Assembly: GCA_963169175.1 (NCBI GenBank)
Contig: CAUJFK010000305.1
Span: 1-5,209 of the forward strand
Source of the DNA: Acidobacteriota bacterium
GTDB taxonomy: Bacteria; Acidobacteriota; Blastocatellia; Pyrinomonadales; Pyrinomonadaceae
Reading direction: 5' to 3'
Length of the DNA: 5,209 bases
Part shown: positions 4,993-5,209 of the stretch, in pieces
Layout: every line of letters begins with the position of its first letter
Position numbering within the stretch: position 1 is the first letter of the stretch
Notes under the pieces: model-generated
The model's database searches: none
Seen by the model: the letters and a program-made list of their open reading frames with translations, nothing else
What the model was told of the DNA's origin: nothing
Translations under genes and position numbers: made by a program

Positions 4993-5080
4993 TGTGCCCT
5001 TTGTGTCTCCAACTTCGTGAACTTTGTGGTGAGAAATCCTTTTAACACAAAGGCACGAAGGTGAAGACACAAAGGGCACA
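4993..5080. repeat. Long imperfect hairpin repeat (CTTTGTGTC/CTTCGTG type extragenic element)
   Basis: The left arm (4993-5028), starting TGTGCCCTTTGTGTCT, pairs with the right arm (5046-5080), ending AGACACAAAGGGCACA, around a 17-base loop. The outermost 16 bases match perfectly and about 32 of 35 match over the arm, with two substitutions and one small indel. Both arms share the core CTTCGTG..CTTTGTG. I know near-identical strings as dispersed extragenic repeats in many environmental bacterial genomes. It begins 20 bases after the acetyltransferase stop. It may act as a transcription stop or mRNA-stabilising hairpin, or be a non-autonomous mobile element. Confidence 0.8.
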
Positions 5081-5094
5081 GAGGGATTGAGACG

Positions 5095-5116
5095 GCCCAC
5101 GGCCGCTGGGCGTTTT
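5095..5116 (+). terminator. Weak terminator-like hairpin
   Basis: GCCCA (5095-5099) and TGGGC (5107-5111) form a five-pair stem around a 7-base loop, followed by G and TTTT (5113-5116). The stem is short and the T-run minimal, and those Ts also form part of the next promoter's -35. It could end transcripts from the regulator-acetyltransferase operon together with the long hairpin before it. Confidence 0.3.
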
Positions 5117-5143
5117 GACTGGCGATTGCGAACCTGCGATAAT
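5115..5143 (+). promoter_or_regulatory. Strong sigma70-type promoter with extended -10
   Basis: TTGACT (5115-5120) and GATAAT (5138-5143) are separated by exactly 17 bp, and TGC (5135-5137) directly before the -10 gives the extended -10 TGn motif. Five of six bases match consensus in each hexamer. Transcription should start near 5150, only 2-3 bases before the GTG at 5153 that opens the frame running off the window. Confidence 0.7.
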
Positions 5144-5152
5144 GTTGCATCT

Positions 5153-5209
5153 GTGCGACACATCAAGAATCCACCTAATCCTTACAACCGCTACTCGGCC
5201 GAATTTGTC
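5153..5209 (+). CDS. Start of a protein, probably radical SAM family, cut by window end
   Basis: Nineteen codons from GTG 5153 to the last base, reading MRHIKNPPNPYNRYSAEFV with no stop. The string IKNPPNP(Y/F).. followed by an aromatic-acidic stretch resembles the N-terminus I recall for Rv2578c/SplB-like radical SAM proteins (NPPNPW...VEWLG, followed further on by NPYRGC..AC.YCYAR with the iron-sulfur cysteines). Those cysteines would be outside the window, so the assignment rests on a short stretch. There is no ribosome binding site. The promoter at 5115-5143 would place the transcript start almost at the GTG. Other starts downstream cannot be excluded. Confidence 0.5.
   Translation, partial: MRHIKNPPNPYNRYSAEFV

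Noticed and set aside
4896..5166. Minus-strand open frames at the right edge
   Set aside because: They run through the hairpin repeat and the acetyltransferase 3' end and have no recognisable domain.
1..5209. CRISPR array, tRNA, rRNA, insertion sequence or riboswitch
   Set aside because: I looked for direct-repeat arrays, tRNA-like cloverleaf ends, transposase motifs and conserved aptamer strings on both strands and saw none.

Overview
The window reads as a bacterial chromosome segment, most likely from an Acidobacteriota-type genome (Blastocatellia/Pyrinomonadaceae would be my guess). This rests on the regulator type at 3444-4448 (winged helix, membrane helix, TolB-like domain), which is abundant in that phylum, on the moderately high G+C of the core genes, and on the small Cys-X2-Cys protein at 3073-3342. 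It is an inference from family distribution, not a proof.

Left part (1-1018, + strand): the 3' end of a DNA methyltransferase gene overlaps by 38 nt a complete gene for a BglII/BstYI-type restriction endonuclease. The endonuclease has the diagnostic active site D-X8-E-X-Q. Together they form a type II restriction-modification pair whose expected target is a GATC-centred hexamer (AGATCT or RGATCY). This part is visibly more A+T-rich than the rest, which suggests horizontal acquisition. A small hypothetical gene (1063-1416) follows. It resembles a family I associate, tentatively, with nucleotidyltransferase-type toxin-antitoxin pairs, but no partner is present. Its stop codon abuts the stop codon of the next, convergent gene with no spacer.

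Middle and right part (1417-4972): a divergent locus centred on a 101-bp intergenic region (3343-3443). Leftward lie a small Cys-X2-Cys protein and, 12 nt further, a 547-residue APC-superfamily (cationic amino acid transporter-like) permease. Rightward lie a CadC-like one-component membrane regulator without its usual TPR tail and, overlapping it by one base (TAATG), a PaiA-like GNAT acetyltransferase. The intergenic region holds a consensus -10 box and a run of TGAAA motifs at exact 10-bp steps, the kind of phased direct repeat that OmpR-type winged helices bind. The layout recalls the CadC/CadB pairing and suggests a sensed amino-acid or polyamine uptake/acetylation module.

Right edge (4973-5209): a long imperfect hairpin repeat of the 'CTTTGTGTC...CTTCGTG' type, a weak terminator-like hairpin, then a very good sigma70-type promoter (TTGACT-17-GATAAT with extended -10). 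It is placed so that transcription would start only 2-3 nt before a GTG codon opening a coding frame that runs off the window (MRHIKNPPNPYNRYSAEFV), probably a radical SAM protein and possibly a leaderless mRNA.
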